From Parabacteroides sp. (lineage in GTDB: Bacteria > Bacteroidota > Bacteroidia > Bacteroidales > Tannerellaceae), in assembly GCA_022775005.1 (NCBI GenBank), contig JALFJR010000059.1, forward strand, positions 1 through 63,818: a stretch of DNA of 63,818 nucleotides, in the 5' to 3' direction. The notes beneath the pieces were generated by a model. That model was not told the origin of the DNA, made no database searches, and saw nothing but the letters and a program-made list of their open reading frames with translations. Position 1 is the stretch's first letter. Each line of letters starts with the position of its first letter. Shown piece by piece: positions 8,561 through 17,332 of the stretch. Position numbers and translations under genes: made by a program.

Positions 8561-9451
8561 TCAACGATTCAAGAAAGAGGCGCACATACGCTCATGTTGC
8601 CGATTCACCCAAATCAATACGCCATTCAGCAACACTATCTCAAACAGGTAATAGGCCCAAACCTGCCCCCACAGCACAATAGCAAACATCACCAACGTAC
8701 GTCCATTGAAGGTCATAAGGTCGATCGTGTGCATCAACTGACGGCTCTGACGACGAAAATCCAGTCGTACAGACTCCGGGATATCATCGCCATAACGATT
8801 ATGTAAATGACTGAGCATTTGTTGCAGGATAGGTGTCATTCGCACCTGCAACGTCGTGTACCAACGATACAGAAAAAAGAAGAACTTATCCACCCCGTAT
8901 GTCATCTCCTTATGCTGTGCCTTCACCTGATCTAACGACTGAAACTCCACCCCCTTGTCTTTACTAATAAAATAGAGATGAAGTGTCTTGTAATAGTCGG
9001 TCAAATTGGCCTGCGTCAAATGGGAGAAACCACTGGCAAATGCAGGCACGAAGAACCAATAACTGCCATATTCATTGGCTAAACGTAATGCAAAAGCCAC
9101 ATAGATACAGGTAAACCAAATGTCACCCGCAAAACCATCCAAGATACGCCCGATCTTCGATTTGATCCCCGTCAGACGAGCCAACTGCCCATCCACGCAA
9201 TCCAGGATATTGGCACACACTAAAAAAAGAATACCGTAAATCGCATGACGTAAATCAGGATAATAAAACATAAAACCGGCGGCCGCACCCACAAAAATAG
9301 AAACCACCGTGACCATATTCGGGGTAATCCCCGTGCCACGCAACAGACGTGCAATCTGGAATCCAATCGGACGATAAAAGATCCGATCCACAACATTTTC
9401 CGTCTCAATCGACTTCAACGATGCTTCATATTCCTTATTCAATTCACCCAT
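8561..9451 (-). CDS. CDP-alcohol phosphatidyltransferase family membrane enzyme
   Basis: 296 residues. The family signature D-x2-D-G-x2-A-R-x8-G-x3-D-x3-D is complete: DCVDGQLARLTGIKSKIG then RILDGFAGD (about residues 85-113), with membrane helices before and after it. The N-terminal segment VVDRIFYRPIGFQIARLLRG resembles enzymes that use CDP-polyols as donors, such as the archaeal CDP-inositol enzymes. A charged stretch after residue 180 precedes two more membrane helices. The neighbouring cytidylyltransferase would supply the CDP-alcohol. The exact donor and acceptor are inference only. Confidence 0.87.
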   Translation of the reverse strand: MGELNKEYEASLKSIETENVVDRIFYRPIGFQIARLLRGTGITPNMVTVVSIFVGAAAGFMFYYPDLRHAIYGILFLVCANILDCVDGQLARLTGIKSKIGRILDGFAGDIWFTCIYVAFALRLANEYGSYWFFVPAFASGFSHLTQANLTDYYKTLHLYFISKDKGVEFQSLDQVKAQHKEMTYGVDKFFFFLYRWYTTLQVRMTPILQQMLSHLHNRYGDDIPESVRLDFRRQSRQLMHTIDLMTFNGRTLVMFAIVLWGQVWAYYLFEIVLLNGVLIWVNRQHERMCASFLNR

Positions 9452-9460
9452 TATATATCT

Positions 9461-10189
9461 TTATTTATACGCATAGCCGCCATCTACAACGACTATCTCT
9501 CCATTAAAATAGCTATTCTCAATCAACATTTTATAGACTTCCGCCAGCTCATCCGGATCGCAGAACCGGCCCAAGGCCACCTTTCGCTCAATATTCTGAC
9601 GGATCTCTTTCGGTTTGGTCTTTTGCCATTCGGTGTCCACAAAACCGGGAGCTACCGCATTGACGCGCAACCCATAAGGAGCCATAAACTTCACCAGGTT
9701 CTTCACCAACGCATGGACAGCGCTCTTCGTCACGCCATAAGCCAGTGAAACAGAATGGGGCTCAATACCCATCAAAGAGCCGGTGAACACAACACTACCT
9801 TTCTCATTCAGCAAATCGACTATACGCTGCAACAGGAAGACCGGGAAATGCACATTGGCTTGAAAAACACGCAGCCAATCGGCCGGCTGTATCTGCTCAA
9901 ACGGATCACGACAGGTAATACCCGCGTTCAGCACCACGGCATCCAACCGACGCTCTTCTGCTCGTAAAAAGGTGTCAATCTCCTCCACAGCATGAGGATC
10001 TGTAATATCGGCCTTCAGCAATTCAACCATCACCCCATACGCTTGGCGCAATGCCATGCAGGCCTCCTCTGCAGCCACCGTATCGGAGGCATAGGTCAAG
10101 ATCAATTGATAACCAGCTTTTGCCAAACAATTTGCGACAGCTTTACCAATCCCCTTCGTACCACCCGTAATCAATACCCATTTATCCAT
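9461..10189 (-). CDS. Short-chain dehydrogenase/reductase (FabG-like)
   Basis: 242 residues, the normal length for a classical SDR. The cofactor motif TGGTKGIGK is at residues 8-16. LNAGIT follows in the fourth strand, the catalytic Ser is in VVFTGSLMG, and Tyr/Lys are in SLAYGVTKSAV. The C-terminal VVDGGYAYK replaces the common DGG end. It sits 9 nt before the CDP-alcohol transferase and 7 nt after the cytidylyltransferase, so it probably reduces or oxidises the alcohol part of the same product rather than working in fatty acid synthesis. Confidence 0.85.
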   Translation of the reverse strand: MDKWVLITGGTKGIGKAVANCLAKAGYQLILTYASDTVAAEEACMALRQAYGVMVELLKADITDPHAVEEIDTFLRAEERRLDAVVLNAGITCRDPFEQIQPADWLRVFQANVHFPVFLLQRIVDLLNEKGSVVFTGSLMGIEPHSVSLAYGVTKSAVHALVKNLVKFMAPYGLRVNAVAPGFVDTEWQKTKPKEIRQNIERKVALGRFCDPDELAEVYKMLIENSYFNGEIVVVDGGYAYK

Positions 10190-10196
10190 CTGGCAC

Positions 10197-10667
10197 TTAT
10201 AATTTCTCGGAGAACCCTTTGACCGACTCAGGCTTAGCCTGTCGTTGGCACTTCAGATTCGCTTCATACGTATCGTGAATGGTCTTCTTCAAGTTCGTGG
10301 AAGAGACACCGGTACCATACGGGAAATAAAAAACCTGTACACCTAAGTCCTTCAAATAATCATATTTACCATACCAGTCATCACCCACCACGAACGCATC
10401 AATATTCAGTTTTTTCACGATCTCCGTGTGATCCAACGAATGTTGCGGGATAACGATATCCGGTGTTTTCAATGCCTCGATAATCTGCAAACGCTCATGA
10501 AAGGGAATGATCGGTTTAGCTTTGTAAGAGGAAACCAACTCATCCGTGCTCACTCCGACAATCAAGATGTCCGCCAAACTACGGGCATAATTGATCATGC
10601 GTAAGTGATTATAATGGAACATGTCAAATGTACCCGATGTATATACGATTGTCTTGTCTTTAAACAT
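10197..10667 (-). CDS. Glycerol-3-phosphate cytidylyltransferase-like enzyme
   Basis: 156 residues. The nucleotidyltransferase motif TSGTFDMFHYNHLRMINYA (residues 10-28, GTFD and HxxH) opens the protein. DDWYGKYDYLKDLG and YFPYGTGVSSTNLKK follow, the latter containing the conserved SST segment of TagD/GCT-type enzymes. These enzymes join a polyol or alcohol phosphate to CMP. It is the first gene of the four-gene lipid-like cassette, divergent from the DUF3843 gene. The alcohol may be glycerol or another polyol; the sequence alone does not tell. Confidence 0.85.
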   Translation of the reverse strand: MFKDKTIVYTSGTFDMFHYNHLRMINYARSLADILIVGVSTDELVSSYKAKPIIPFHERLQIIEALKTPDIVIPQHSLDHTEIVKKLNIDAFVVGDDWYGKYDYLKDLGVQVFYFPYGTGVSSTNLKKTIHDTYEANLKCQRQAKPESVKGFSEKL

Positions 10668-10793
10668 AACTGTCTTTTTTTCTTTTAAGTCGCGAACTTA
10701 CTCAAACTTTTCCTTTCTCAAAAGTTTCCAGACAAAAAGCAGTTCGCCAAGGATAGAAAAAGCGTCAGATAGGCAAGAATCGAACCTTTTTAT

Positions 10794-10801
10794 TATTTTT
10801 G
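10794..10801 (+). promoter_or_regulatory. Bacteroidota -7 element for the DUF3843 gene
   Basis: TATTTTTG matches TAnnTTTG and lies 29 nt before the start codon at 10831. No clear -33 TTG is seen. Confidence 0.55.
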
Positions 10802-10830
10802 CACTCTCAAAGAATGAAAAGAGATAAATA

Positions 10831-12099
10831 ATGAAGAATATCAAGATTTTCCCAAAAGACTGGTTGCAGTTGCACCCTTATAAGCAGAGCAATCCAGTGG
10901 ATTCTTACTACACAGGAATCGCCAACCGCATCTACAGCATCATGGAGCAAACCGAGTTGATCAACTCATTCGAGGGCGACGAGGCGAAACAGATAGCCAT
11001 TCGCATTGCGGCCTATTTCGAGGATGTCATATCCGAGTTAGGCATCTGGCGAGCCTTCCTGCTGAAAAACAAGAAACTCTATGGCAAATACATGCCGTTC
11101 TACACGCCCGACGATCACTACTACGATGACGAGGTGAACGCCGAGGATGTGCGCTTCCTGCTCTGGCACTTCACGCAGCAATATCATGGTTTCCGCAAAG
11201 GGACAGTAGTCAGCCCCGACAATTACGCCAATGAGGCGACCGCCTTGATGATTTATAAGCTCTTCTGCGACGAGTGGACAACTGCCCCTGAGAATCCGCG
11301 GATGAAGAAACTGTTCGATGCGGAGACACGCTACGAGAACCAAGAGGCTTACGAGCCGTTGCTGTTCTGGTTTCACTACAATAGCTACCTCTTCACAGAT
11401 AACAACCAGACATTGACTGCCGCCGTGCAGCAGCTCTGGCAGACACAAGCCACCAACACCCAAGAACAGGTGAACGACCTGATCATGAACACGCATCAAC
11501 GATTGGCCTATACCGCCAAGAACGTAATGCTGGCTCTGACCTCACCGGAATGGCTGGCACTGATCTTACCGGAGTCGCATCCCGACCATGCCTTCTTCCA
11601 AGAGATCGCAGAGGGATCCAAGGCCGTGATACCCGAAGAGGTGCAAAAGGAAAACGCAGACAACTACGAGCAATTCCGCCAAGCAGCCGGCGACAAGCTC
11701 CTGCTCTATTTCGAGAAGGGAGCAGACGTGAAGACCTTCTTGACGGAGACCGCCCATATCATCGCACCGGAGGAGTTCAAGATGCCTCGTGAGTTCTCAG
11801 GCCGTCATTTAGCGGTGTATGCCACTCCCCAAGAGGGCGTACAGGTCATCTTCAACGATGTAGAGTGCATCAAGGATGAGCACAACCCCTATTACGATGC
11901 GGAAGTTGCGGCTAAGCAGGCTATCTCTTTCTTTATCGTCAAGCATTGCAGCGTCTATCTGCTTGTCGAGATGATGAATCGAGGCATGTTGGCCGATGCC
12001 CAAGCCAAGAGCTTGCTGGGCGATGAGCGCAGCAAGGACATCATCCAAGAGAACTGGCCCTTCTTAATTCGCTACTTCATCCGTGAATACGCCAAATAA
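10831..12099 (+). CDS. DUF3843 family protein
   Basis: 422 residues, with no signal peptide or membrane segment; probably cytosolic. The N-terminus IKIFPKDWLQLHPYKQSNPVDSYY is the conserved opening of the DUF3843 family found in Bacteroidota. The protein is mostly helical and acidic with many aromatic residues. No catalytic motif is recognisable. It stands alone between the divergent cytidylyltransferase gene and a hairpin at 12136-12176. No function is proposed. Confidence 0.75.
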   Translation: MKNIKIFPKDWLQLHPYKQSNPVDSYYTGIANRIYSIMEQTELINSFEGDEAKQIAIRIAAYFEDVISELGIWRAFLLKNKKLYGKYMPFYTPDDHYYDDEVNAEDVRFLLWHFTQQYHGFRKGTVVSPDNYANEATALMIYKLFCDEWTTAPENPRMKKLFDAETRYENQEAYEPLLFWFHYNSYLFTDNNQTLTAAVQQLWQTQATNTQEQVNDLIMNTHQRLAYTAKNVMLALTSPEWLALILPESHPDHAFFQEIAEGSKAVIPEEVQKENADNYEQFRQAAGDKLLLYFEKGADVKTFLTETAHIIAPEEFKMPREFSGRHLAVYATPQEGVQVIFNDVECIKDEHNPYYDAEVAAKQAISFFIVKHCSVYLLVEMMNRGMLADAQAKSLLGDERSKDIIQENWPFLIRYFIREYAK

Positions 12100-12135
12100 A
12101 TTAGGTAGTTAAAAGCTGGTGAAATAGAAAAACAA

Positions 12136-12176
12136 AGGGGGAACCCACACGGATACAGTCCGACTGGCTTCCCCCT
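12136..12176 (+). terminator. Hairpin downstream of the DUF3843 gene
   Basis: AGGGGGAA (12136-12143) pairs with TTCCCCCT (12169-12176), with a second inner stem CGGA/TCCG (12050s region at 12150-12153 and 12159-12162). The following sequence is CTGATTTG, so it lacks a strong U-tract. It lies between two convergent genes. Confidence 0.5.
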
Positions 12177-12280
12177 CTGATTTGCCAACTAAATTAATCA
12201 TGCCTCTTTATTTATAAATCTCCCGACAGCACTTGATACCCCTAGATAGGAGGAAGAGTAACGCACACGTCCGTGAAACC

Positions 12281-12856
12281 CTACTCGATCACCTCTTCCA
12301 CTATGCCATCCTGCAAGTGGTAAAGCTGGCCGCTCTCCGGGCAACGGGCAAAGCCGGAAGCATCAAAGGTGAGACGGTGGCCATAGGCACTCACCCACCC
12401 CACTTGGCGAGAGGGATTGCCAACCACCAACGCATAAGGAGGAACATCTTTCGTAACCACCGTACCGGCCCCTACCAGGGCATAGCGCCCAATCGTATGG
12501 CCACAAACAATGGTAGCATTCGCACCAATGGAGGCGCCTCGCTCCACCCGGGTCTCGCGGAACTGCTCTTTGCGCACAATCGCACTACGCGGATTGATCA
12601 CATTGGTAAACACACAGCTGGGACCCAAGAAGACATCGTCCTCACAGGTCACACCCGTGTAGATAGAGACATTGTTCTGCACCTTCACGCCGTTCCCCAG
12701 CACAACACCCGAAGAGACAACCACATTCTGCCCGATGTTGCATCGCTCACCGATGCGACAACCCTGCATGATATGACTGAAATGCCAAATACGGGTGCCC
12801 TCTCCTATCTCACACCCGGCATCCACCACCGCTGTTTGATCCACTTGATAGGCCAT
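12281..12856 (-). CDS. Left-handed beta-helix N-acetyltransferase (WbpD/WlbB-like)
   Basis: 191 residues. Repeated hexapeptides run along residues 8-150 (for example VVDAGCEIGEGTRIWHFSHI, IGERCNIGQN, VGAGTVVTKDVPPYALVVGNP). The IWHFSHI segment and the PRSA extension match the WbpD/WlbB group that N-acetylates UDP-3-amino sugars for surface glycans. No glycan biosynthesis genes surround it here, so the substrate is only suggested. It lies 10 nt after the stop-to-start junction with the RsmI-like gene on the same strand. Confidence 0.8.
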   Translation of the reverse strand: MAYQVDQTAVVDAGCEIGEGTRIWHFSHIMQGCRIGERCNIGQNVVVSSGVVLGNGVKVQNNVSIYTGVTCEDDVFLGPSCVFTNVINPRSAIVRKEQFRETRVERGASIGANATIVCGHTIGRYALVGAGTVVTKDVPPYALVVGNPSRQVGWVSAYGHRLTFDASGFARCPESGQLYHLQDGIVEEVIE

Positions 12857-12866
12857 ACGCTTATAC

Positions 12867-13571
12867 CTACTTATATATAAGGAAAATGGTTGGACGTTTA
12901 CTCAGATCGGGCAACTTACCCGCCCACTCCTTGACTGGACGTGTCCGAATGAACTCATCTGCACAAGTCAGGTTGGAGGCGATACAGAGTTTGGTAGAGG
13001 GGCAACAAGTGCGAATCAGCTCTTCCGCTAATTTATTGTTGCGATAAGGTGTCTCAATGAAAAGCTGCGTCTGGCTCTCCGTGTAGATACGTCCCTCTAA
13101 TTTCTTGATCATCGCTGTTCGGGCACCCGCCTCAATGGGTAAATAGCCATGGAAAGCGAAACTCTGCCCATTAAATCCCGACCCCATCACGGAGAGCAAA
13201 ATGGAGGAAGGCCCCACTAAAGGAACCACAGGATAGCCTTTCCGTTGCGCAATAGCCACTACATCCGCTCCCGGATCCGCCACCGCCGGACAGCCAGCCT
13301 CAGAGATCACCCCTATAGACTCACCCTTCGCCAAAGGAGCTAAATAGCTCGCTACTTGGTCGGGCGAGGTATGTTTGTTCAACTCATAAAAGGTCAGGTC
13401 GTCAATCACAAGCGAGGGTTCTTCTCGCTTCAAGAACCGACGAGCTGTCCGCACATTCTCCACAATAAAATGACGAATCGAAAGAATCACCTCCCGGTTA
13501 TATGCCGGAAAGACACGATCGTGCGCCGTATCTCCCAGCGTGGTAGGAATCAAGAAAAGAGATGCATTCAT
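12867..13571 (-). CDS. RsmI-like SAM-dependent methyltransferase
   Basis: 234 residues from the ATG at 13569-13571; an upstream in-frame ATG would add 29 unlikely residues and run into the divergent gene. The tetrapyrrole-methylase fold is visible: SLFLIPTTLGD, IGVISEAGCPAVADPGADVV, VPLVGPSSILLSVMGSGFNGQSFAFHGYLP and ETPYRNN. This subgroup is related to RsmI, which methylates the ribose of 16S rRNA C1402, but is a shorter Bacteroidota form, so the target RNA is not certain. The gene is divergent from the RsmF-like gene across 55 nt. Confidence 0.85.
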   Translation of the reverse strand: MNASLFLIPTTLGDTAHDRVFPAYNREVILSIRHFIVENVRTARRFLKREEPSLVIDDLTFYELNKHTSPDQVASYLAPLAKGESIGVISEAGCPAVADPGADVVAIAQRKGYPVVPLVGPSSILLSVMGSGFNGQSFAFHGYLPIEAGARTAMIKKLEGRIYTESQTQLFIETPYRNNKLAEELIRTCCPSTKLCIASNLTCADEFIRTRPVKEWAGKLPDLSKRPTIFLIYK

Positions 13572-13597
13572 ATACGCAATATTTTGCGCGAAAGTAG

Positions 13598-13605
13598 TAT
13601 TTTTG
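13598..13605 (+). promoter_or_regulatory. -7 element for the rRNA methyltransferase gene
   Basis: TATTTTTG (TAnnTTTG) is centred in the 55-nt divergent gap, 21 nt before the ATG at 13627, which supports that start. Confidence 0.5.
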
Positions 13606-13626
13606 CGGCAAACAAACCGAATAAGA

Positions 13627-15027
13627 ATGGCACTTCCTACAGATTTTGTGACCCGCACACAGGCTTTATTGGGCGAAGCTTATCCGCTCTTTGAGGCCGC
13701 TCTCCAAACGACACCTCCCGTGAGCCTCCGTATAAATAAGGCTAAAGGCACCACGATTCCACAAGGAGGAAACCCGGTAGCCTGGTGCGAGACTGGCTTT
13801 TACCTGCCTGAGCGCCTTACCTTTACGTTTGACCCTCTGTTTCATGCGGGCGCTTATTATGTGCAAGAGGCCTCTTCGATGTTTTTGGAGCAGGTGATAC
13901 AGGCTTATGTAAAAGAGCCTGTTCGTTGCCTTGATCTTTGTGCCGCACCGGGTGGGAAATCCACGCTTTTAGCCGGATGCCTCCCGAAGGGAAGCCTTTT
14001 GGTCAGCAACGAGGTGATTCGCTCGCGCAGTTATGTCTTGGCGGAGAATATGGCCAAATGGGGAAATCCCAACTGTGTAGTGCTCAACAATGATCCTGCA
14101 GCTATCGGAGAAGCATTGCCTCACTTCTTTGATCTGGTTGTAGCCGATGTGCCCTGCTCAGGCGAGGGTATGTTTCGGAAGGATAGCGATAGTACGGGTG
14201 AATGGAGTGTGGAGCATGTACAGCTGTGTGCCGCCCGGAGCCGGCGTATCATACATGATGTGTGGGAGGCTCTGAAACCCGGCGGGCTACTCGTATATAG
14301 CACCTGCACCTACAACACGGAGGAGGATGAGGAGAACATCCACTATTTAGTGGAAACGTTTGGCGCTGAATCGTTAATAGTCCCAATACCGGAGGCTTGG
14401 CAAATCTGCGGCCCCTTACGCCACGAGCACCCTGTCTATCGTTTCTTCCCACACCGCATTCCAGGCGAGGGGTTCTTCTTAGCAGTCTTACGCAAAAAAG
14501 AGGAGGAGATCAGCCCTCGCAAAACTAAACGGAAAAAGGAGAAGGGCAAAGCGACACCCGCCATTCCCGCTCAAGCGACACACTATCTGCAAGAACCGGA
14601 ATGTTTCCAATTCGTTTGGAGAGGTACTCAGCTGATCGCCTATCCCAAAGCCTTGGCTGAACCGATTCAACAACTAATAGATAGTTCACTGCGTCCCCTA
14701 TCCATGGGTATTTTCCTTGGTGAGCTGAAAGGGAAAGACCTAATTCCATCCGAAGAATTGGCCCTTAGCACCGCCCTCAACCCGGAGGCATTCCCGAAGG
14801 TAGAGTTGACTTGGGAAGAGGCCATTCGATACCTACGCAAGGAGGCGATTACCCTGCCTTTGGAGGTTCCAAGAGGCAATGTGATCGTAAGCTACCAAGG
14901 CTATCCGTTGGGATTTGTCAAGCATTTAGGGAATCGTTCCAACAACCTCTATCCTGCTGAGTGGCGTATCCGCAGCAGTCACCTGCCCGAGGAGGTGAAG
15001 CTCTTTGATGCGGATGAAACAAAATAG
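13627..15027 (+). CDS. rsmF: rRNA (cytosine-C5) methyltransferase, RsmB/RsmF type
   Basis: 466 residues from the ATG at 13627 (MALPTDFVTRTQALLG); the longer in-frame start at 13540 would overlap the divergent gene. Motifs of m5C methyltransferases are all present: SAM loop LDLCAAPGGKS, the first catalytic block ADVPCSGEGMFRK, and the second Cys in YSTCTYNTEEDE. A C-terminal RNA-binding region (about 390-460) ends in FVKHLGNRSNNLYPAEWRIRS, as in RsmF-like proteins. It likely methylates 16S rRNA. Confidence 0.88.
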   Translation: MALPTDFVTRTQALLGEAYPLFEAALQTTPPVSLRINKAKGTTIPQGGNPVAWCETGFYLPERLTFTFDPLFHAGAYYVQEASSMFLEQVIQAYVKEPVRCLDLCAAPGGKSTLLAGCLPKGSLLVSNEVIRSRSYVLAENMAKWGNPNCVVLNNDPAAIGEALPHFFDLVVADVPCSGEGMFRKDSDSTGEWSVEHVQLCAARSRRIIHDVWEALKPGGLLVYSTCTYNTEEDEENIHYLVETFGAESLIVPIPEAWQICGPLRHEHPVYRFFPHRIPGEGFFLAVLRKKEEEISPRKTKRKKEKGKATPAIPAQATHYLQEPECFQFVWRGTQLIAYPKALAEPIQQLIDSSLRPLSMGIFLGELKGKDLIPSEELALSTALNPEAFPKVELTWEEAIRYLRKEAITLPLEVPRGNVIVSYQGYPLGFVKHLGNRSNNLYPAEWRIRSSHLPEEVKLFDADETK

Positions 15028-15052
15028 CGTGTTTCTATTTGGGCTGAAAGGC

Positions 15053-15083
15053 TTGCACATCCAAATTCTTTTCAGTACGTTTG
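15053..15083 (+). promoter_or_regulatory. Bacteroidota promoter of the esterase gene
   Basis: TTG at 15053-15055, exactly 20 nt, then TACGTTTG at 15076-15083 match the -33/-7 consensus. The start codon is 53 nt further on. Confidence 0.7.
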
Positions 15084-15136
15084 CGGCACTTTAGACTAAG
15101 TTTATTTTATTATTCACAAACAATTTTATCTGTTCT

Positions 15137-16333
15137 ATGATGAAGAAGTTAACTTTTTGGGCACTTTTCACATTCCTCAGTGCCACTTCGTTTGCCCAGC
15201 AAGCGCTGTTTGGTGGACAAAACGTCATCTCTCCGGAGGTGCATCCGGACAATACCGTGACATTCCGTTTCGTGGCTCCCAAGGCCGTGAAAGTACAAGT
15301 AACCGGTGACTTCCTGCCGACACAGAAGACAAAGACCCCCTTTGGCACCGCTGACGTGCCGGGAGCCGTTGACCTCAAAGAGGGAAAAGATGGCCTTTGG
15401 GAATACACAACACCCAGTCCCCTTCCCTCTGAGTTGTACAGCTACTCATTCATCGTGGACGGTTTGAAAACCACCGACCCGAACAATGTCTATCTGAATC
15501 GTGATGTCGCTTCCGTGACCAACATTTTCATCACGAAGGGTGGCCAAGGTGATTATTACAGTGTAAACAAGGTACCTCATGGCACGGTAGCTCGCCGCTG
15601 GTATGACAGCCCGACATTAGGAATGAGCCGTCGAGTAACCATCTACACCCCGGCAGGCTATGAGACCAGTGGCAAGAAGTATCCGGTCTTCTATCTGTTG
15701 CATGGCATGGGTGGCGATGAAGAGGCTTGGATCGCTTTGGGCCGTACTGCACAAATCATGGACAATTTGATCGCACAGGGTAAGGCAGAGCCCATGATCG
15801 TGGTGATGACCAACGGCAACGCAGACCAAGAGGCCGCTCCGGGTGAGTCCAGTTTAGGTCTGTACAAACCAAACATGCAGTTGCCCAAGACAATGGAGGG
15901 TACTTTCGAGACGGCATTCCCCGATGTTGTGAAGTTCGTCGAGAGCAACTACCGTGTAGATAAGAAAAAAGCGAAACGTGCGATCGCCGGCTTGTCGATG
16001 GGCGGTTTCCACTCTCTCCATATCTCTAAGCAATACCCGGATCTGTTCGACTATGTAGGCCTCTTCTCGGCTGCTATCCTGCCCAGAGAGGACTCAGAGT
16101 CTCCTATCTATCAAGATTTGGATGGCAAGTTAAAAACACAGTTTAGCAAAAAGCCCAAACTCTATTGGATCGCTATCGGAAAGACAGATTTCTTGTATAA
16201 GAACAATGTGGATTACCGCAAGAAACTGGATGACAACGGTTACAAATATGAGTATTACGAGAGCGAAGGTGGCCATATTTGGAAAAACTGGCGCATCTAT
16301 CTGACAGAGTTTGCTCCGAAACTCTTTAAATAA
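15137..16333 (+). CDS. Exported esterase with N-terminal CBM48/Ig-like domain
   Basis: 398 residues. Signal peptide MMKKLTFWALFTFLSATSFAQ, then an E-set/CBM48-like domain (about 30-125: VTFRFVAPKAVKVQVTGDF) and an alpha/beta-hydrolase esterase domain. The nucleophile elbow is GLSMGGFHS and the oxyanion region YLLHGMGGDEEAW. The C-terminal SEGGHIWKNWRIYLTEF carries the catalytic His. This layout is that of the esterase D/feruloyl-esterase-like group in polysaccharide utilisation. The substrate is probably an acylated plant sugar but cannot be fixed here. Confidence 0.85.
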   Translation: MMKKLTFWALFTFLSATSFAQQALFGGQNVISPEVHPDNTVTFRFVAPKAVKVQVTGDFLPTQKTKTPFGTADVPGAVDLKEGKDGLWEYTTPSPLPSELYSYSFIVDGLKTTDPNNVYLNRDVASVTNIFITKGGQGDYYSVNKVPHGTVARRWYDSPTLGMSRRVTIYTPAGYETSGKKYPVFYLLHGMGGDEEAWIALGRTAQIMDNLIAQGKAEPMIVVMTNGNADQEAAPGESSLGLYKPNMQLPKTMEGTFETAFPDVVKFVESNYRVDKKKAKRAIAGLSMGGFHSLHISKQYPDLFDYVGLFSAAILPREDSESPIYQDLDGKLKTQFSKKPKLYWIAIGKTDFLYKNNVDYRKKLDDNGYKYEYYESEGGHIWKNWRIYLTEFAPKLFK

Positions 16334-16341
16334 GCCCCTCG

Positions 16342-16369
16342 GTAGAGACGTAGCACGCTACGTCTCTAC
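16342..16369. repeat. 28-bp palindromic repeat (copy 1)
   Basis: Arms GTAGAGACGTAGC and GCTACGTCTCTAC flank a 2-nt centre. The unit begins 8 nt after the esterase stop. Degenerate copies of ACGTCTCTACTnCCTT follow at 16383 and about 16407, with a period of 23-24 nt. The same palindrome recurs at 40182-40209 with one base changed. Confidence 0.75.
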
Positions 16370-16436
16370 TACCTTCTGCGCCACGTCTCTACTGCCTTAC
16401 AATGCGACATCTCCACTGTCTCTTGCCATGCGGGAG

Positions 16437-16465
16437 TTATCAACAATTCGAGCGATTTATCAACA
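16437..16465 (+). other. Two TTATCAACA motifs (DnaA-box-like)
   Basis: TTATCAACA occurs at 16437-16445 and 16457-16465, 20 bp apart and in the same direction, in the leader of parA. Each differs from the DnaA box TTATCCACA at one position. Two boxes alone do not make an origin. Confidence 0.3.
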
Positions 16466-16514
16466 AAACCAGCAATGTTTCGATCTAACCCTGTGTGGTT
16501 CGTGTTTTAATGCG

Positions 16515-16522
16515 TAGTTTTG
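16515..16522 (+). promoter_or_regulatory. -7 element of the parA operon
   Basis: TAGTTTTG fits TAnnTTTG and lies 23 nt before the parA start. No -33 TTG is seen at 20 nt. Confidence 0.5.
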
Positions 16523-16545
16523 TCCCATGATTTAATAGGTATTGT

Positions 16546-17310
16546 ATGGGAAAGATTATCGCTTTAGCAAATCAAAAGGGCGGAGTCGGAAAGACAACCA
16601 CAACCATTAATTTAGCCGCCTCTTTAGCTGCTTTAGAAAAAAAAGTGTTGGTAGTAGATGCAGATCCACAAGCGAATGCCTCTTCCGGTTTAGGTGTGGA
16701 TATCCGCAATGTCACACTTTCGATCTATGAATGCTTGGTCAATGGAGAGAACGCCGAAGGAGCTATCGTCCAAACTGAGGTGGAAGGCTTGGATGTTATT
16801 CCCTCACATATCGATTTGGTTGGCGCAGAAATCGAAATGCTGAACTTAGAAAATCGGGAACGCATCTTAAAACAAATGCTCGCACCTCTGAAAGAACAAT
16901 ATGATTATATTCTTATCGACTGCTCACCTTCCTTAGGGCTGATTACTGTCAATGCATTGACAGCAGCTGATTCGGTGATCATCCCCGTACAATGTGAGTA
17001 TTTCGCCTTAGAGGGAATCAGCAAATTATTGAATACCATCAAAATCATCAAATCAAAACTCAACCCAGGTTTAGAGATTGAAGGCTTTTTGATGACCATG
17101 TACGACTCCCGCCTACGTTTGGCCAATCAAATCTACGAAGAGGTCAAACGTCCTTTCCAGGACTTGGTCTTTACAACCGTGATTCAGCGCAATGTAAAAC
17201 TAAGCGAGGCCTCCAGTTATGGAAAGCCTGTTTTGCTGTATGAACCAGACTCTAGAGGTTCGATCAACCACATGCAACTGGCAAAAGAGATTATTGCAAA
17301 AAACAAGTAA
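16546..17310 (+). CDS. parA: Chromosome-partitioning ATPase ParA/Soj
   Basis: 254 residues. The deviant Walker A KGGVGKTTTTINL starts at residue 11, then DADPQANASSGLG (Walker A') and YILIDCSPSLGLITVNAL (Walker B) follow, as in chromosomal Soj proteins. It lies 22 nt before parB in one operon. ParA drives segregation of origin regions by moving ParB-parS complexes. I did not see a convincing parS site next to the pair. Confidence 0.95.
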   Translation: MGKIIALANQKGGVGKTTTTINLAASLAALEKKVLVVDADPQANASSGLGVDIRNVTLSIYECLVNGENAEGAIVQTEVEGLDVIPSHIDLVGAEIEMLNLENRERILKQMLAPLKEQYDYILIDCSPSLGLITVNALTAADSVIIPVQCEYFALEGISKLLNTIKIIKSKLNPGLEIEGFLMTMYDSRLRLANQIYEEVKRPFQDLVFTTVIQRNVKLSEASSYGKPVLLYEPDSRGSINHMQLAKEIIAKNK

Positions 17311-17332
17311 ATTAAACTGAAAGAAAGAGATT

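Noticed and set aside
12233-12880. 215-codon plus-strand frame rich in His and Thr
   Set aside because: Antisense to the hexapeptide acetyltransferase; the regular pattern mirrors the hexapeptide repeats.
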